This document shows, piece after piece, positions 1 to 8,343 of a DNA stretch of 48,279 nt. A program made the translations under genes and the position numbers. The stretch's first letter is position 1. Every line of letters starts with the position of its first letter. Origin of the DNA: Candidatus Gastranaerophilales bacterium (GTDB lineage Bacteria > Cyanobacteriota > Vampirovibrionia > Gastranaerophilales > Gastranaerophilaceae); assembly GCA_947631645.1 (NCBI GenBank), contig CANRMD010000010.1, positions 1 through 48,279 on the forward strand. The letters are read 5' to 3'. The notes under the pieces are model-generated. The model saw only the letters and a program-made list of their open reading frames with translations. It did not search any database and was not told the origin of the DNA.

Positions 1-69
1 AAGAGGCGAAATTCCGCAGGGTGGAGCGAAGCGAACCCGAGGGAGCAGCAAGCCGACAAAATGTATTGA
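1..69 (+). other. GC-rich tail of an upstream element, possibly a truncated CDS end
   Basis: The first 57 bases are about 63% G+C, far above the rest of the window. One plus frame is open from base 1 to a TGA at 67-69 (22 residues, ending ADKMY), so this could be the 3' end of a gene that starts outside the window. It could equally be structured RNA or a repeat: GGGT (19-22) pairs with ACCC (35-38) around GCGAAGC (26-32), a sequence known to form a very stable mini-hairpin. I do not recognise a family. Confidence 0.3.
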
Positions 70-83
70 CTTTAATTATACAC

Positions 84-118
84 AGGAGGAGAACATTTAA
101 TGTTCTCCTCCTATTTTA
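84..118 (+). terminator. intrinsic terminator of the element upstream of position 69
   Basis: A perfect 13-bp stem, AGGAGGAGAACAT (84-96) with ATGTTCTCCTCCT (100-112), closes on a TTA loop and is followed by a T-rich stretch. It separates whatever ends at base 69 from the gene starting at 173. One arm contains AGGAGGAG, which is Shine-Dalgarno-like, but no start codon follows at a useful distance. Confidence 0.75.
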
Positions 119-158
119 TAAATACTCTGTTTAATAGATACAAAATCTTAGTAATTAT

Positions 159-172
159 TATAATATTGTTTT
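159..172 (+). promoter_or_regulatory. -10 box directly before the ATG at 173
   Basis: TATAAT lies at 159-164, eight bases before the ATG at 173. A start of transcription 6-8 bases downstream would fall on or next to the start codon. No Shine-Dalgarno sequence is visible, so a leaderless mRNA is likely. No good -35 hexamer is seen. Confidence 0.45.
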
Positions 173-2695
173 ATGATGTACAATTTTTTTAATGAAAAAT
201 TTTCTTCTTTAATAAACGGCACTGATATTAATTTCAGTGCTTTAGAAAAATATTTGGAAAATAAAGAAAAAGGTTTTATTTTAAAGCATAATGAAGATGC
301 GATTGGTAAAATAATTCAATTTTTAAATTCAAATGAAAAAGTTTTTCTTTTAAACGGTTTTATGGGCTCGGGTAAAACATACGTCGCGGATTGCATTTGT
401 GATTTTGTTTCGGATGATGTTTTGTTGTTTAAAACTTCATATCAGGAAGCTATAAATCTTGATGATATACTACTTTCTTTATTTAAAGATTTTTCTAAAT
501 ATCACTATCAGCATAAAATAGTAATTCCTAAAGTTGATTCAAATGTGTTTTCAGACAAAATTAATGCATATATAAAAGCTTGTAATGCTCCTATGATATT
601 TATTTTTGATTCATTTGAAATAAATATGCACTCAGAGGACAGCCAAAATGATATATTAGACTTTATAAATTACTTATCACGATTTGAAAAAATAAAAATA
701 TTAATTTGTTCAAGAACATTTAAACCGCAAGATTTAAACAGTTCAATTACATACATGCATTCATTATTGAGTTCTTTAATAAAAGAAGAAATGATTTCTT
801 ATTTTGAAAAAAATGAAATTACGGCTTCAGAAAACATTTTTGATGAAATATACAACGTAAGCCGAGGACATTTTCTATTAATAGAACTTTCAATCTTAAT
901 AATGAATATTTTTAATTTTTCATTAGAAGTATTTTATTCGGAATTTAAAAAATCAAATAAAAATTTTATAGAATTTTTGATTTCAAAAATATTATCCGTT
1001 TCAACTGAAAGATTTTTAAAGTTATTAATTTTTATGTCATTAGTAAGACACGGCGTAAGTATTGATTTTATTGTTAATCAAAAGCTTGCATCGGCGGATG
1101 ATGTGGACTTTTTAATGCAAAAATTGGTTGTATCCGAAAAATACGGTAATTATTATATAAAAGATTATATTAAGAAAGAATTTATAAAAACCGTAAATAT
1201 TGAAACCAGAATAAAAATGCACAAATATTTAAAGGAAGTATATGAAGCAGAGCTCCCGTTAAAACCATTTGAACGTCAGTTATTTTTATCAAGAATAACA
1301 ATGCGTCAGGAGATTGCACATCATATAGGTCTTATCGAACTTCTTTCCGCTCAAATTGATAAAACATCAGTTATGAGAACAAAAGATAATCAGGGTATTT
1401 CCTATTTAACATATGTTCGTGCAAGCGGAGTGAAAGTTGATGAAGAAAAAAATAATTCATCAAAACGATATGTTGATATTTTAAAATCGAAAGAAAAACA
1501 AAAGAAGACGGAATTATCAAAAGATGATATATTATTATTCGGTTCAGAGTCGAAAGATGCACTAAGTGAACATTTTCAATCAATATCAACGATGGTTGAT
1601 AATACCGGTGATGATATCGGAATAAATATTGACGGTAATTTAACGTCATCCGTTCCTGATTCTTTGAATGAATATCTTGAGATTGCTAAAAATTGTGAAA
1701 AGAATTTTAATTTCTCCGATGCAATATTATATTACAGAAGAGCTTTGACATATGATAAAGATGAAACATTTAAGCAAAAAGAACCGTTAATATATATAAA
1801 AATTGCTAACTGTTATAAAAAAATACAAGATATTGAACAGGCAGTGAATGTATATGAAAAGGTTTATCAACTATACTCTCAAACATCTCCCGATGAGGCG
1901 AATAAAGTTTTGATGCGAATTGCGAGAATGTATTCCGAGGTATATAAATATGATAAATCAAAAGAGTATTATAATCGAATATTAGCGGCATCAGGTCTGA
2001 CAAATGATTTAAAAGTAAAAGTATATTTAGATTTAGCCGATATAGAAAATAATGAAAATGCTCAAATGGCTGCAAAATATATACAAACTGCAATAACTAT
2101 TGCAGAGAAAGCGGTAAATTCGCAATTGCTTGCAGAATGTTATTTTAAATATGCACTGATGGCTGATTCTGCTGATAATATAGAATTGGCATTAAAATGT
2201 TATCAAAGAAGTATTCAAGTGTGTGCAGACCCTAATATCAATAAAAATTTATCTGAAGCTTATTCAAATCTTGCGGCAATATCTTTTGAAAATAAAAATA
2301 TAAACGCTGCAAAAATGTATTATGAACTTTCTATAGATGCAGATATAAAACAGAATAATTATGACGGGCTTTATTATTCTTATTCAAAATTATCTAAAAT
2401 ATATAAAGCCGAAAAATCAGATAAAGCCTTAACTTGTCTTATTAATGCTCTAAATTGTGCTAAAAAATTAGAAGATGCAGCTTTAGTTGTTGCATCTTAT
2501 ATAGAAATAGGTGATTATCACTTAGTAAAAAGTAATTTTAAAGAATCGGTAAAAGCTTATATTTTAGCAAGGACAATGGCTTTTGATGATGATGAAGAAA
2601 CAATTTCAAAAATTAAAAACAGACTCGTTAAAATAAAAATGGCTCTGGGAGATACTAAATATAACGACTTATTAAGTGAAATAAAGAAAAAATAA
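173..2695 (+). CDS. STAND-like P-loop NTPase with C-terminal TPR repeats
   Basis: This 840-residue protein has a Walker A motif GFMGSGKT at about residues 62-69, a Walker B-like strand MIFIFDSFE at about 141-149 and a sensor-like ILICSRT at about 177-183. This layout fits a NACHT/STAND-type ATPase. A charged low-complexity linker (about 420-490) leads to roughly eight tetratricopeptide-type helical repeats (about 500-835). STAND proteins are usually NTP-dependent switches in which repeats sense a partner and an extra domain gives the output; no effector or DNA-binding domain is evident here. The stop shares one base with the rsmG start (TAATG), so the two are probably cotranscribed. A second ATG at 176 is an equally possible start. 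The partner and function are unknown. Confidence 0.7.
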   Translation: MMYNFFNEKFSSLINGTDINFSALEKYLENKEKGFILKHNEDAIGKIIQFLNSNEKVFLLNGFMGSGKTYVADCICDFVSDDVLLFKTSYQEAINLDDILLSLFKDFSKYHYQHKIVIPKVDSNVFSDKINAYIKACNAPMIFIFDSFEINMHSEDSQNDILDFINYLSRFEKIKILICSRTFKPQDLNSSITYMHSLLSSLIKEEMISYFEKNEITASENIFDEIYNVSRGHFLLIELSILIMNIFNFSLEVFYSEFKKSNKNFIEFLISKILSVSTERFLKLLIFMSLVRHGVSIDFIVNQKLASADDVDFLMQKLVVSEKYGNYYIKDYIKKEFIKTVNIETRIKMHKYLKEVYEAELPLKPFERQLFLSRITMRQEIAHHIGLIELLSAQIDKTSVMRTKDNQGISYLTYVRASGVKVDEEKNNSSKRYVDILKSKEKQKKTELSKDDILLFGSESKDALSEHFQSISTMVDNTGDDIGINIDGNLTSSVPDSLNEYLEIAKNCEKNFNFSDAILYYRRALTYDKDETFKQKEPLIYIKIANCYKKIQDIEQAVNVYEKVYQLYSQTSPDEANKVLMRIARMYSEVYKYDKSKEYYNRILAASGLTNDLKVKVYLDLADIENNENAQMAAKYIQTAITIAEKAVNSQLLAECYFKYALMADSADNIELALKCYQRSIQVCADPNINKNLSEAYSNLAAISFENKNINAAKMYYELSIDADIKQNNYDGLYYSYSKLSKIYKAEKSDKALTCLINALNCAKKLEDAALVVASYIEIGDYHLVKSNFKESVKAYILARTMAFDDDEETISKIKNRLVKIKMALGDTKYNDLLSEIKKK

Positions 2696-3390
2696 TGAAT
2701 AATTTGTTTAAAAATTTAGATGTTGATTACGAGAGTAAAATGCAAGTATTTCAGCAATATGCTGAATTATTTTTTGAATATAATGCAAAAGTAAATTTAA
2801 TTGCTAAAAATGATGAACAATATTTAATAGAAAAACACGTATATGACAGCTTGGCAATAAATTTATTTTTAAAAAAACACGGTAATTTAAAAAATATATT
2901 GGATATAGGTACGGGCGGAGGCTTTCCGTCGCTGCCGATTGCAATATATTATCCTGAAATTAATGTTTGTGCAGTTGATTCAATAAATAAAAAAATAAAA
3001 TTTATAAATGAATGTGCGGAAAAATTAAATCTTAAGAACATACTTACTATTAACTCCAGAGCGGAAGATTTGCCTGAAAATATGAAAAATTCATTTGATA
3101 TGGTAACTTCAAGAGCAATGGCTCAATTAAGAGAAATTTTAGAGTATGCAATACCTTATGTCAAAACAGGCGGATATTTTATTGCATATAAATCATTAAA
3201 GGCAGAAGAAGAACTAAAACAAGCAGAAAATGCACTTAAAATTTTAAATACAGAGCTTGTTGAAAAAATAAAATATAATATTCCGTTGCAAGAACAACAA
3301 AAAAGAGTTCTTTTAATATTTAAAAAAATAAAACCGATAGAGCTTATTTACCCTCGTAAAAATGGTGTTGTTAAGAAAAAACCGTTATAG
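2695..3390 (+). CDS. rsmG: 16S rRNA (guanine527-N7)-methyltransferase RsmG
   Basis: RsmG (GidB) uses S-adenosylmethionine to methylate N7 of G527 in 16S rRNA, in the decoding region of the 30S subunit. At 231 residues it matches the family. The SAM-binding motif I, ILDIGTGGGFPSLP, lies at about 68-81, after the conserved N-terminal segment NAKVNLIAK (about 30-38). The later SRAMAQL segment and the C-terminal KKPL ending are also typical. It starts inside the stop codon of the NTPase-TPR gene, which points to translational coupling. Its 3' end overlaps the convergent bioD by six bases. Confidence 0.95.
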   Translation: MNNLFKNLDVDYESKMQVFQQYAELFFEYNAKVNLIAKNDEQYLIEKHVYDSLAINLFLKKHGNLKNILDIGTGGGFPSLPIAIYYPEINVCAVDSINKKIKFINECAEKLNLKNILTINSRAEDLPENMKNSFDMVTSRAMAQLREILEYAIPYVKTGGYFIAYKSLKAEEELKQAENALKILNTELVEKIKYNIPLQEQQKRVLLIFKKIKPIELIYPRKNGVVKKKPL

Positions 3391-4047
3391 AATATTTTTA
3401 AATTCTTCAATAATTGTGTTCTTGTCAGGGAACTTTAAATCTTTTACCATTCCGAGAATTTTTGTATCTGTATACATCTGAAGCTCTTTTATAAAATTAA
3501 GGCTTGCTAAATCGTTGGTTTCATTCGGAATTTTATTAATAATAATACCTTTAATATCAATATTGTTAGTTTTTGCATAATGAACAGTCAAAAGGGTGTG
3601 GTTTAATCGTCCTAAAAAAGGCACGGTTACTATAATAACAGGAATATCTAACGCTTTTATTAAATCGGCACAAAGCATATTATCGGTAGCAGGTGCTAAA
3701 ATACCTCCGGCACCTTCAACAAATGTAATATCATTTTGATTAGAAAATTCTTTAAAATCTGATTTTATTTTATTAATATCAATTTTAACACCTGCAAGCC
3801 TTGCGGCCAGTGCCGGAGAAACTTCACCCTCTAAAAGATATGAGCATTTTGTATTTATTTTTGACGATAATTCTTTAACTGCTTCTAAGTCGGGAGCTAA
3901 AAATTCACTGTTGCGTTTAATTGCACCCGATTGCAGAGGTTTATAAACACCCGCTCTTTTGCCCAAAGCTTCTTGAGCTAATGCTAAACCTTTTGTTATA
4001 AAGGTTTTACCTATATCAGTATCAATTCCCGTAATAAAATATTCCAT
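3385..4047 (-). CDS. bioD: ATP-dependent dethiobiotin synthetase BioD
   Basis: BioD carboxylates 7,8-diaminopelargonate with CO2 and ATP to close the ureido ring of dethiobiotin, the penultimate step of biotin synthesis. The 220-residue protein starts with the family P-loop GIDTDIGKT (residues 7-15) and carries the conserved VEGAGG motif near residue 114, then LGRLNHTLLT. It is the second gene of a bioA-bioD pair, six bases after bioA, with a GAGGAA ribosome binding site in the gap. bioB and bioF are not in the window. Confidence 0.95.
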   Translation of the reverse strand: MEYFITGIDTDIGKTFITKGLALAQEALGKRAGVYKPLQSGAIKRNSEFLAPDLEAVKELSSKINTKCSYLLEGEVSPALAARLAGVKIDINKIKSDFKEFSNQNDITFVEGAGGILAPATDNMLCADLIKALDIPVIIVTVPFLGRLNHTLLTVHYAKTNNIDIKGIIINKIPNETNDLASLNFIKELQMYTDTKILGMVKDLKFPDKNTIIEEFKNIL

Positions 4048-4053
4048 AAATAA

Positions 4054-5418
4054 TTATTCCTCATTCGGAAGTACTTTGTTTAAAGCTTTATATGCTATAT
4101 CCGTTAATTTCTCGATTTCTTTTTCGGTAATTATATATGGAGTTATAAAATATATACAATTCCACATAGGGCGGAGTATTGCACCGAGTTTTAACCCCTC
4201 AAGATAAATTTTCTTGCCTATTCCGTCTTCATAAGAAAAAGGCTCTTTTGTCTTTTTATCTTTAACCAGTTCAATCGCACATATCATACCTGTTTGACGA
4301 ATATCACCAACATTTTTGTGATTTCTGAATTTTTCAAGTTCCTTAGAAAATTTAGCAATTTTAGGTTTTAAATATTCTTCAATATTCATATCTTCCAATA
4401 TTTTAAGGTTTTCAAGAGCAACCGCAAGTGCCAGCGGATATGCGGTATAACTGTGCCCGTGGTAAAAAGTTTTATACCCGTCAGTATCATCATCATAAAA
4501 GGCATTAAAAATTTCATCTGTCGTAACGGTAACGGATAACGGCATATAACCTGCTGTAATTCCTTTTGCCGCACATATAATATCAGGAACAATCCCTGCG
4601 TGTTCATAGGCAAACAGTTTGCCTGTTCGGTAAAAGCCCATTGCAACTTCATCATCAATAAGCAAAATATTATATTTGTCACAAATTGCTCTTAATTTGG
4701 AAATATATTTAGGCGGATACATAATCATTCCGCCTGCTGCCTGAACTAACGGTTCAATTATAATACCGGCAATATTTTGTGCTTCTTCTTTTAATATATC
4801 CTCAACACTCTGCAAACACTCACAGTTACAAGTTTCTTTTTCGCATTTCATAGGACATCTGTAACAATACGGGCTTAATGCCTGCCTTATTTCAAATAAC
4901 AGCGGTTTATAAAGTTTATGATACATATCTATTCCGCCGACAGAAACTGCACCTAAAGTATCGCCGTGGTATGAATTTTTTAATGCAATAAATTTCTTTT
5001 TTTCGGGATGTCCTTTTAAAACCTGATATTGGTATGCCATTTTTAGAGCAACTTCAACAGCAGTGGAACCGTTATCGGAGAAAAAAACTTTTGTTAATTT
5101 ATTGTTCATCATTTTTACAAGCTTTTTAGAAAACTCAATAACGGGTCTATGTGTAAAGCCCGCAAAAATAACGTGTTCTATTTGTTTTGTTTGTTTATAT
5201 ATTGCTTTATTAATTTTGCGATTTGAATGTCCTAATGTATTTACCCACCAAGAAGATACCGCATCTATATATTTATTCCCGTCTATATCTTCTAAGTATA
5301 TTCCTTTCCCGCGTTTTATAACAATGGGCTTATTTTCTTCATTTTCAAGCGATTTCATTTGCGTAAAAGGACGCCATATATATTTTAAATCATCTTCGAT
5401 TAATTGCTTTTTATTCAT
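4054..5418 (-). CDS. bioA: adenosylmethionine-8-amino-7-oxononanoate aminotransferase BioA
   Basis: BioA transfers the amino group of S-adenosylmethionine to 8-amino-7-oxononanoate (KAPA) to give 7,8-diaminopelargonate. This 454-residue class III PLP aminotransferase has WRPFTQM (about 15-21), SSWWVNTLGH (about 55-64), IDDEVAMGF (254-262) and the PLP lysine K285 in AAKGITAG. Six cysteines fall within 17 residues (185, 188, 192, 197, 199, 201). Many BioA proteins have YCYRCP here, but such a dense cluster could bind a metal. It heads the bioA-bioD unit, with AGAGG before the ATG, and is divergent from the amino-sugar gene at 5511. Confidence 0.95.
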   Translation of the reverse strand: MNKKQLIEDDLKYIWRPFTQMKSLENEENKPIVIKRGKGIYLEDIDGNKYIDAVSSWWVNTLGHSNRKINKAIYKQTKQIEHVIFAGFTHRPVIEFSKKLVKMMNNKLTKVFFSDNGSTAVEVALKMAYQYQVLKGHPEKKKFIALKNSYHGDTLGAVSVGGIDMYHKLYKPLLFEIRQALSPYCYRCPMKCEKETCNCECLQSVEDILKEEAQNIAGIIIEPLVQAAGGMIMYPPKYISKLRAICDKYNILLIDDEVAMGFYRTGKLFAYEHAGIVPDIICAAKGITAGYMPLSVTVTTDEIFNAFYDDDTDGYKTFYHGHSYTAYPLALAVALENLKILEDMNIEEYLKPKIAKFSKELEKFRNHKNVGDIRQTGMICAIELVKDKKTKEPFSYEDGIGKKIYLEGLKLGAILRPMWNCIYFITPYIITEKEIEKLTDIAYKALNKVLPNEE

Positions 5419-5510
5419 TTCCGTATCCTCTGTCTTAAAATATTATATTACTAACATTATCTACGATACATATTTATGTTAAAATAAAACAAAAACAAAA
5501 AGGTAAAAAA

Positions 5511-5909
5511 ATGAATTATAAATTGATAAATATGAAAGTGTTCGGCGATGAAAGAGGTAAATTAATATCAATAGAGGGGAACAGAACAATTCCTTTTGAT
5601 ATAAAAAGAGTATATTGGATATTTGATACGGTGCCAAATCAAGACAGAGGAAAACACGCCCATAAAAATATGGAACAAATTATAGTTGCAATGGACGGTT
5701 CTTGTGATTTTATTCTTGACGACGGCAAGACAAGAGAAAAAGTTGTTTTAAACAGACCTGATATAGCTTTATATATAGGTAAAAATATGTGGAGAGAAAT
5801 GAAAAATTTTTCATACGGATGTAAACTTATGGTTTTAGCCTCTGATTATTATGATGAGAGTGAATATATAAGAAATTATGACGATTTTATCAAAGAACTA
5901 AATAAATAG
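5511..5909 (+). CDS. fdtA: dTDP-4-oxo-6-deoxyglucose 3,4-ketoisomerase (FdtA/QdtA-like cupin)
   Basis: FdtA-type enzymes shift the keto group of dTDP-4-keto-6-deoxyglucose from C4 to C3, committing it to 3-amino-3,6-dideoxyhexoses such as Fuc3N or Qui3N in surface glycans. The 132-residue single-domain cupin has RGKHAHK (about 47-53), the family histidine motif, preceded by RVYWIFD (about 32-38). The aminotransferase gene follows 14 bases later, as in known fdtA-fdtB and qdtA-qdtB pairs. The product configuration (galacto or gluco) cannot be read from the sequence. The rmlA and rmlB genes needed for the precursor are not in the window. Confidence 0.85.
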   Translation: MNYKLINMKVFGDERGKLISIEGNRTIPFDIKRVYWIFDTVPNQDRGKHAHKNMEQIIVAMDGSCDFILDDGKTREKVVLNRPDIALYIGKNMWREMKNFSYGCKLMVLASDYYDESEYIRNYDDFIKELNK

Positions 5910-5923
5910 CTTTGAGGATTAAA

Positions 5924-7012
5924 ATGATTAAATTTTTAGATTTACAAAAAATTAATGAACGATATAGAGAAGAAATTGATTCCCGTATAAAAAAAATTTT
6001 GGATAAAGGCTGGTATATATTAGGCAATGAGGACAAAATTTTTGAAGAGAATTTTTCAAAATATTTGGGAGTTAAGCATTGTATAGGCTGTGCAAACGGA
6101 TTAGATGCTTTAAATTTAATAATAAGAGGATATGGTTTTTGTAATGGTGATGAAATAATAGTTCCCGCTAACACATATATAGCAACGATATTGGCAATAT
6201 CTGAAAACGGGTGTACTCCGGTTTTAGTAGAGCCTGATATAAATACGTATAACATTAATCCTGATTTAATAGAAGCTAAAATTACAAAAAAAACAAAAGC
6301 AATAATGGTTGTTCATTTATACGGTCAAGCCGTTCAAATGGAAAAAATATGGCAAATAGCAAAAAAATATAACTTGAAAGTGATAGAAGATTCAGCCCAA
6401 GCTCATGGGGCAATGTATAACGGAATAAAAACAGGTGCTTTAGGTGATGCTTCAGGGTTTTCGTTTTATCCCGGTAAAAATCTCGGGTGTATTGGCGATG
6501 GCGGTTGTGTGACAACTAATGATGATGTTCTTGCCGCAAAAGTTCGTGCTATAGCAAACTACGGTTCAGACTATAAATATCATCATATTTATAAAGGTGT
6601 AAATTCGCGGCTGGATGAAATTCAAGCTGCTGTTTTGGATATTAAATTGAAATATCTTGACTCGGACAATCAAAAACGCAGACAAATTGCAAAATTTTAT
6701 CGTGATAATATTAAAAATCCCCAAATTATTTTACCTAAAATTTATGATGAAAATGCCCACGTATGGCATGTTTTTGTTATAAGAACTCAAAACAGAGATA
6801 AACTGCAAAAATTTTTGGAAGAAAACGGAATTCAAACCAATATTCATTACCCGACTCCGCCTCATAGACAAGGAGCTTATAATGAGCTGGAAAATAAAGA
6901 ATTGCCTATCTCAGAACAAATTCATAAAGAAGTAATTTCAATTCCAATTTCACCTGTTATGACTGATGATGAAGTTAACAAGGTTGTTGAAGTTATTAAT
7001 AATTACGATTAA
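5924..7012 (+). CDS. fdtB: DegT/DnrJ/EryC1 sugar aminotransferase (FdtB/QdtB-like)
   Basis: This PLP enzyme should aminate C3 of the dTDP-3-keto-6-deoxyhexose made by the preceding cupin. It has 362 residues, counting from ATG 5924, which GAGG precedes by a normal distance; an upstream in-frame TTG at 5912 is less likely. Family marks are the FLDLQ opening, [22 protein letters not shown] and the PLP lysine K185 in YPGKNLG. The C-terminal [11 protein letters not shown] is also typical. No N-acetyl- or formyltransferase (FdtC/QdtC) follows, so the final acylation gene must lie elsewhere. The gene converges on the hypothetical at 7021 with only eight bases between the stops. Confidence 0.88.
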   Translation: MIKFLDLQKINERYREEIDSRIKKILDKGWYILGNEDKIFEENFSKYLGVKHCIGCANGLDALNLIIRGYGFCNGDEIIVPANTYIATILAISENGCTPVLVEPDINTYNINPDLIEAKITKKTKAIMVVHLYGQAVQMEKIWQIAKKYNLKVIEDSAQAHGAMYNGIKTGALGDASGFSFYPGKNLGCIGDGGCVTTNDDVLAAKVRAIANYGSDYKYHHIYKGVNSRLDEIQAAVLDIKLKYLDSDNQKRRQIAKFYRDNIKNPQIILPKIYDENAHVWHVFVIRTQNRDKLQKFLEENGIQTNIHYPTPPHRQGAYNELENKELPISEQIHKEVISIPISPVMTDDEVNKVVEVINNYD

Positions 7013-7020
7013 AAATAAAT

Positions 7021-7752
7021 TTATGAGTTTGTATCAAAATAACTGCCAATTAAACCGACTAATAATTCATGAGTTAAACCGGACAATAAATCAATATTAC
7101 CTTTTTCATCGTAGTATGTTATATTGCTTGTTTCTTTGGGTTTATCATCTTCACAAGAATCGTTCATTTCATAAGATATTTCTTTAACATAATATGAACC
7201 GTCTTTGTCATAATGAGTTATGTTAATTTCTGTTTTATATCCGGCTTCTGAATTTTTTGTTGTTTTTACTTCTGCTGCTTCTTCTAATTTGCCTTTATTA
7301 TATTTAGAAACAACATAGCTTCCGTCGTTTTTATAGTCTGTCTTTTTAGTAAGATTACCATTTTTGTCATATTCTTCAATTATTTTTTCAGGCACTTTTC
7401 CTGTTAATACATCACAAAGAGATTCCACAAAACCTACATTTTGTTCTTTTATTATTTTGAAACCTCCAAATAATTCGCTATTTTTTGTACAAGTAAAGTC
7501 CCCTTCTTCATAAGTTTTATCAAAAAGATATATGCTGCCGGTTGCGGGTTTTAATCCGGAGAATAATAGTGTATTTTCAACATTTGTGTCAACAATTTCT
7601 TTATACTTTTCATAATTGTTATTTTGTTGTTGTGGCTGTTGAGTTTCTTGGGTTTCTTGGGTTGTTGTATTTCCTCCTGATGTACCACCGTCAATTTTAG
7701 TAATACATATATTCGGACTGTTTGTAATTTGATTATTATTTAATATATTCAT
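7021..7752 (-). CDS. hypothetical protein with Gln/Asn/Thr-rich N-terminus and YwqK-like strand repeats
   Basis: I do not recognise this 243-residue protein. Residues 20-50 are rich in Gly, Thr, Gln and Asn. From about residue 120 it has repeats of the form YDKNGNLTKKTDY, YNKGKLEEAAEV, YDKDGSYYVKEI and YDEKGNIDLL, resembling the short beta-strand repeats of MORN/YwqK-type proteins. No signal peptide or membrane segment is seen. Its upstream region has a perfect 16-bp palindrome and a GTAAAGTTTTGTAA box, also found before the small gene at 33918. The small-gene-family look suggests a lineage-specific surface or secreted protein, but this is inference. Confidence 0.6.
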   Translation of the reverse strand: MNILNNNQITNSPNICITKIDGGTSGGNTTTQETQETQQPQQQNNNYEKYKEIVDTNVENTLLFSGLKPATGSIYLFDKTYEEGDFTCTKNSELFGGFKIIKEQNVGFVESLCDVLTGKVPEKIIEEYDKNGNLTKKTDYKNDGSYVVSKYNKGKLEEAAEVKTTKNSEAGYKTEINITHYDKDGSYYVKEISYEMNDSCEDDKPKETSNITYYDEKGNIDLLSGLTHELLVGLIGSYFDTNS

Positions 7753-7817
7753 AATTTACTCTTTCTTTGAATATCTCACTTACATATATATAAAGTTTTT
7801 TTTACTAATGATATTTA

Positions 7818-7849
7818 CAAAGTATATACTTTGAGTTACAAAACTTTAC
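7818..7849 (-). promoter_or_regulatory. 16-bp palindrome plus GTAAAGTTTTGTAA box upstream of the gene ending at 7752
   Basis: CAAAGTATATACTTTG at 7818-7833 is a perfect dyad. Two bases further upstream on the minus strand is GTAAAGTTTTGTAA (7836-7849). The same 14-mer and a 12-bp core of the palindrome occur in the same order before the microprotein at 33918. This looks like an operator or a specialised promoter element. Confidence 0.45.
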
Positions 7850-7942
7850 AAAAAACAAAATAAAATTATGTTTCTTATAACAATTAATTCGTGTGTTATA
7901 ATAAAAAAGCTTGATAATTCTGTAATTAAGAGAAAAATAAAA

Positions 7943-8308
7943 ATGAATTTTGAAAAAACGGCAATAGGTATTGATATAGAAGAAGTTAAACGGTTTGAAA
8001 ACAAAACAATAGATAACAGTTCTGATTTTTTAAAACGTATATATACTGTAAAAGAACTTGAATATTGTTTTTCTAAAAAAATAGCAGCTCAATCGTTATG
8101 TGCAAGATACTGTGCAAAAGAAGCTGTAGTTAAAGCATTATCTGATTTAAAAATAACGGATGTATATTATTCTGATATAGAAATTTTAAACACAAATAAA
8201 GGTGTTCCACAGGTAAAAATAAACAAATATCCGGATATAAAAGTAAAAGTATCGCTTTCGCATACTAAAAAATATGCATGTGCTAACGCTATTGTTTATT
8301 TACATTAG
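7943..8308 (+). CDS. acpS: holo-[acyl-carrier-protein] synthase AcpS
   Basis: AcpS transfers 4'-phosphopantetheine from coenzyme A to the serine of acyl carrier protein, activating it for fatty-acid synthesis. Counting from ATG 7943 gives 121 residues, the usual length; a longer frame from 7868 adds an unconserved tail. The Mg-binding motif GIDIEEVKRF lies near residues 8-17, and RYCAKEAVVKAL near 54-65 is the second family signature, followed by VSLSHTKKYA. The gene stands alone, between two minus-strand units. Confidence 0.92.
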   Translation: MNFEKTAIGIDIEEVKRFENKTIDNSSDFLKRIYTVKELEYCFSKKIAAQSLCARYCAKEAVVKALSDLKITDVYYSDIEILNTNKGVPQVKINKYPDIKVKVSLSHTKKYACANAIVYLH

Positions 8309-8343
8309 TCTTGAAAATATATTTGATAATATAAATTAATTGC

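Noticed and set aside
5912-5923. TTG start for the sugar aminotransferase.
   Set aside because: GAGG is well placed for ATG 5924, and known members begin with the MIKFLDL segment.
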